In this document: piece by piece, positions 63,146-64,000 of the stretch
Layout of the letters: every line of letters begins with the position of its first letter
Position numbering within the stretch: position 1 is the first letter of the stretch
NCBI RefSeq assembly: GCF_040939455.1
Contig: NC_134109.1
Location: 37,155,501-37,219,500 of the forward strand
From: Microcebus murinus
Taxonomy: Eukaryota; Chordata; Mammalia; Primates; Cheirogaleidae
Direction of reading: 5' to 3'
DNA: 64,000 nt
The notes under the pieces: generated by a model
The model's database searches: none
What the model saw: only the letters and a program-made list of their open reading frames with translations
Told to the model about the DNA's origin: nothing
Translations under genes and position numbers: made by a program

Positions 63146-64000
63146 CTTATTGTTACTTAACAAATATTGTTATTTTTCTCTTCTTAGATCAGATAAAATG
63201 AAGTATGATACTGTTCTACAAACTGAGTTGTAAACATATGGAATATATTTCCCCCAAGAGTTTTTTAGTCTGTAATTACATTTGAAAATAGTTTACATAA
63301 GGTCTTTGGTGGTAGATTCATAATGGAGTATAGAGGAGACCTCTGGATGTCTGGGACCATATCCCTAATATTTCGATGACAGCATTGTGATAGAAGATGA
63401 CCTTCATCTTGCCCAGTGCCCTCATGTGAACCTAACAGCAGGAGAGCATTGACTGTTAGTTGATCCACTAAGTTCTTTATTACATTATTATGCAGGGCAG
63501 GGGCCAGTGCCAATTCCAGATGCTACTTTGGTTTGCACTTGCCACCTGCCACTCCAGCCAGGCAGCCCATGCTTGAGAACTGCTTCCTGCTTTGCAGAAA
63601 GTACATGAATGGGCAGGGAATGACAAAAAGGTGTGACTTAGTATCGAGACTCTACTTGCTTTTAGTTTCCAATACTTACTACTGAGACTCCTTGTCTAGG
63701 GAATTGCCCCTCAGTTTCCAGCCCTGCAGGCTTTCCTGGATCGCAATACTTGGCTTCCTGTCTTGGATCCTGTTCTCCCTGTACTTCAGGCCTCTTTTAT
63801 ATACTAACCTTGGTATTTGCCCGTTCCTTTAAGACTTGCATGAAGTTGTCAATGAGACCATCATGTGGGAGAGGATAAAAATGCGCACAGTAAACTAGGA
63901 AACCATCAGTGTGGCACTGTGAAGACAAATCATCGCAGGCCTACTTCATTTTCTTCTCTGATAGAGTGACAGGCCTCATAAACAAGGGAGAGTAATGCAC
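63146..64000. other. Intron without recognised element
   Basis: Mixed sequence to the window end. The minus frame at 63265-63513 has no recognised domain. Confidence 0.45.

Overview
This window is 64 kb of mammalian nuclear DNA. The genome is most probably that of a strepsirrhine primate (lemur or galago group). The evidence is Alu/FLAM SINEs together with an Alu of the lemur/galago type (10249-10567), short L1 3' ends of the type I associate with strepsirrhine L1s (50058-50269 and about 62147-62200), and a lineage-specific hAT DNA transposon (52466-52653). MIR, L2, MLT1/MST LTRs and old L1M copies fill much of the rest, as expected in a large AT-rich mammalian intron. The species call rests on recognising repeats, not on a search.

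Only one protein-coding segment can be supported: a 427-bp internal exon on the + strand (26786-27212) with a clean 3' splice site before it and a strong 5' splice site after it. It encodes the C-terminal half of the S4 voltage sensor, S5, the turret, the pore helix, the TIGFGN selectivity filter and the start of S6 of an EAG-family voltage-gated potassium channel. Residue choices match KCNH5 (EAG2, Kv10.2) rather than its paralogue KCNH1. The other 63.6 kb is read as the two flanking KCNH5 introns, both cut by the window edges.

Layout: 1-5.8 kb holds an L1 3' end, simple AT DNA and old repeat fragments. 5.8-14.2 kb is almost wholly antisense MLT1 and L1 sequence with two Alu insertions, the second L1 keeping both ends but lacking its middle. 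14.2-26.8 kb is mixed DNA with MST, MLT2, MIR, L2 and FLAM pieces leading to the exon. 27.2-36 kb carries an Alu monomer, an L1, an ERV1-like LTR, an L2 and a tight head-to-head Alu pair. 36-47.3 kb is old repeats including a hAT-Charlie inside an older repeat and a solo MLT1 LTR. 48.6-50.3 kb is an old L1 hit by a twin-primed L1. 50.3-64 kb has microsatellites, the hAT element, MIRs, fragmented old L1s and an LTR16-like LTR.

I found no tRNA, rRNA, CRISPR array, operon or second gene, and no convincing novel system. The remaining open reading frames are short and fall in repeats or intron. The points most worth checking are the hAT element, the inverted Alu arrangements (one inside the downstream intron, one bracketing the exon), the twin-primed L1 and a homeodomain-motif palindrome near 51.9 kb.
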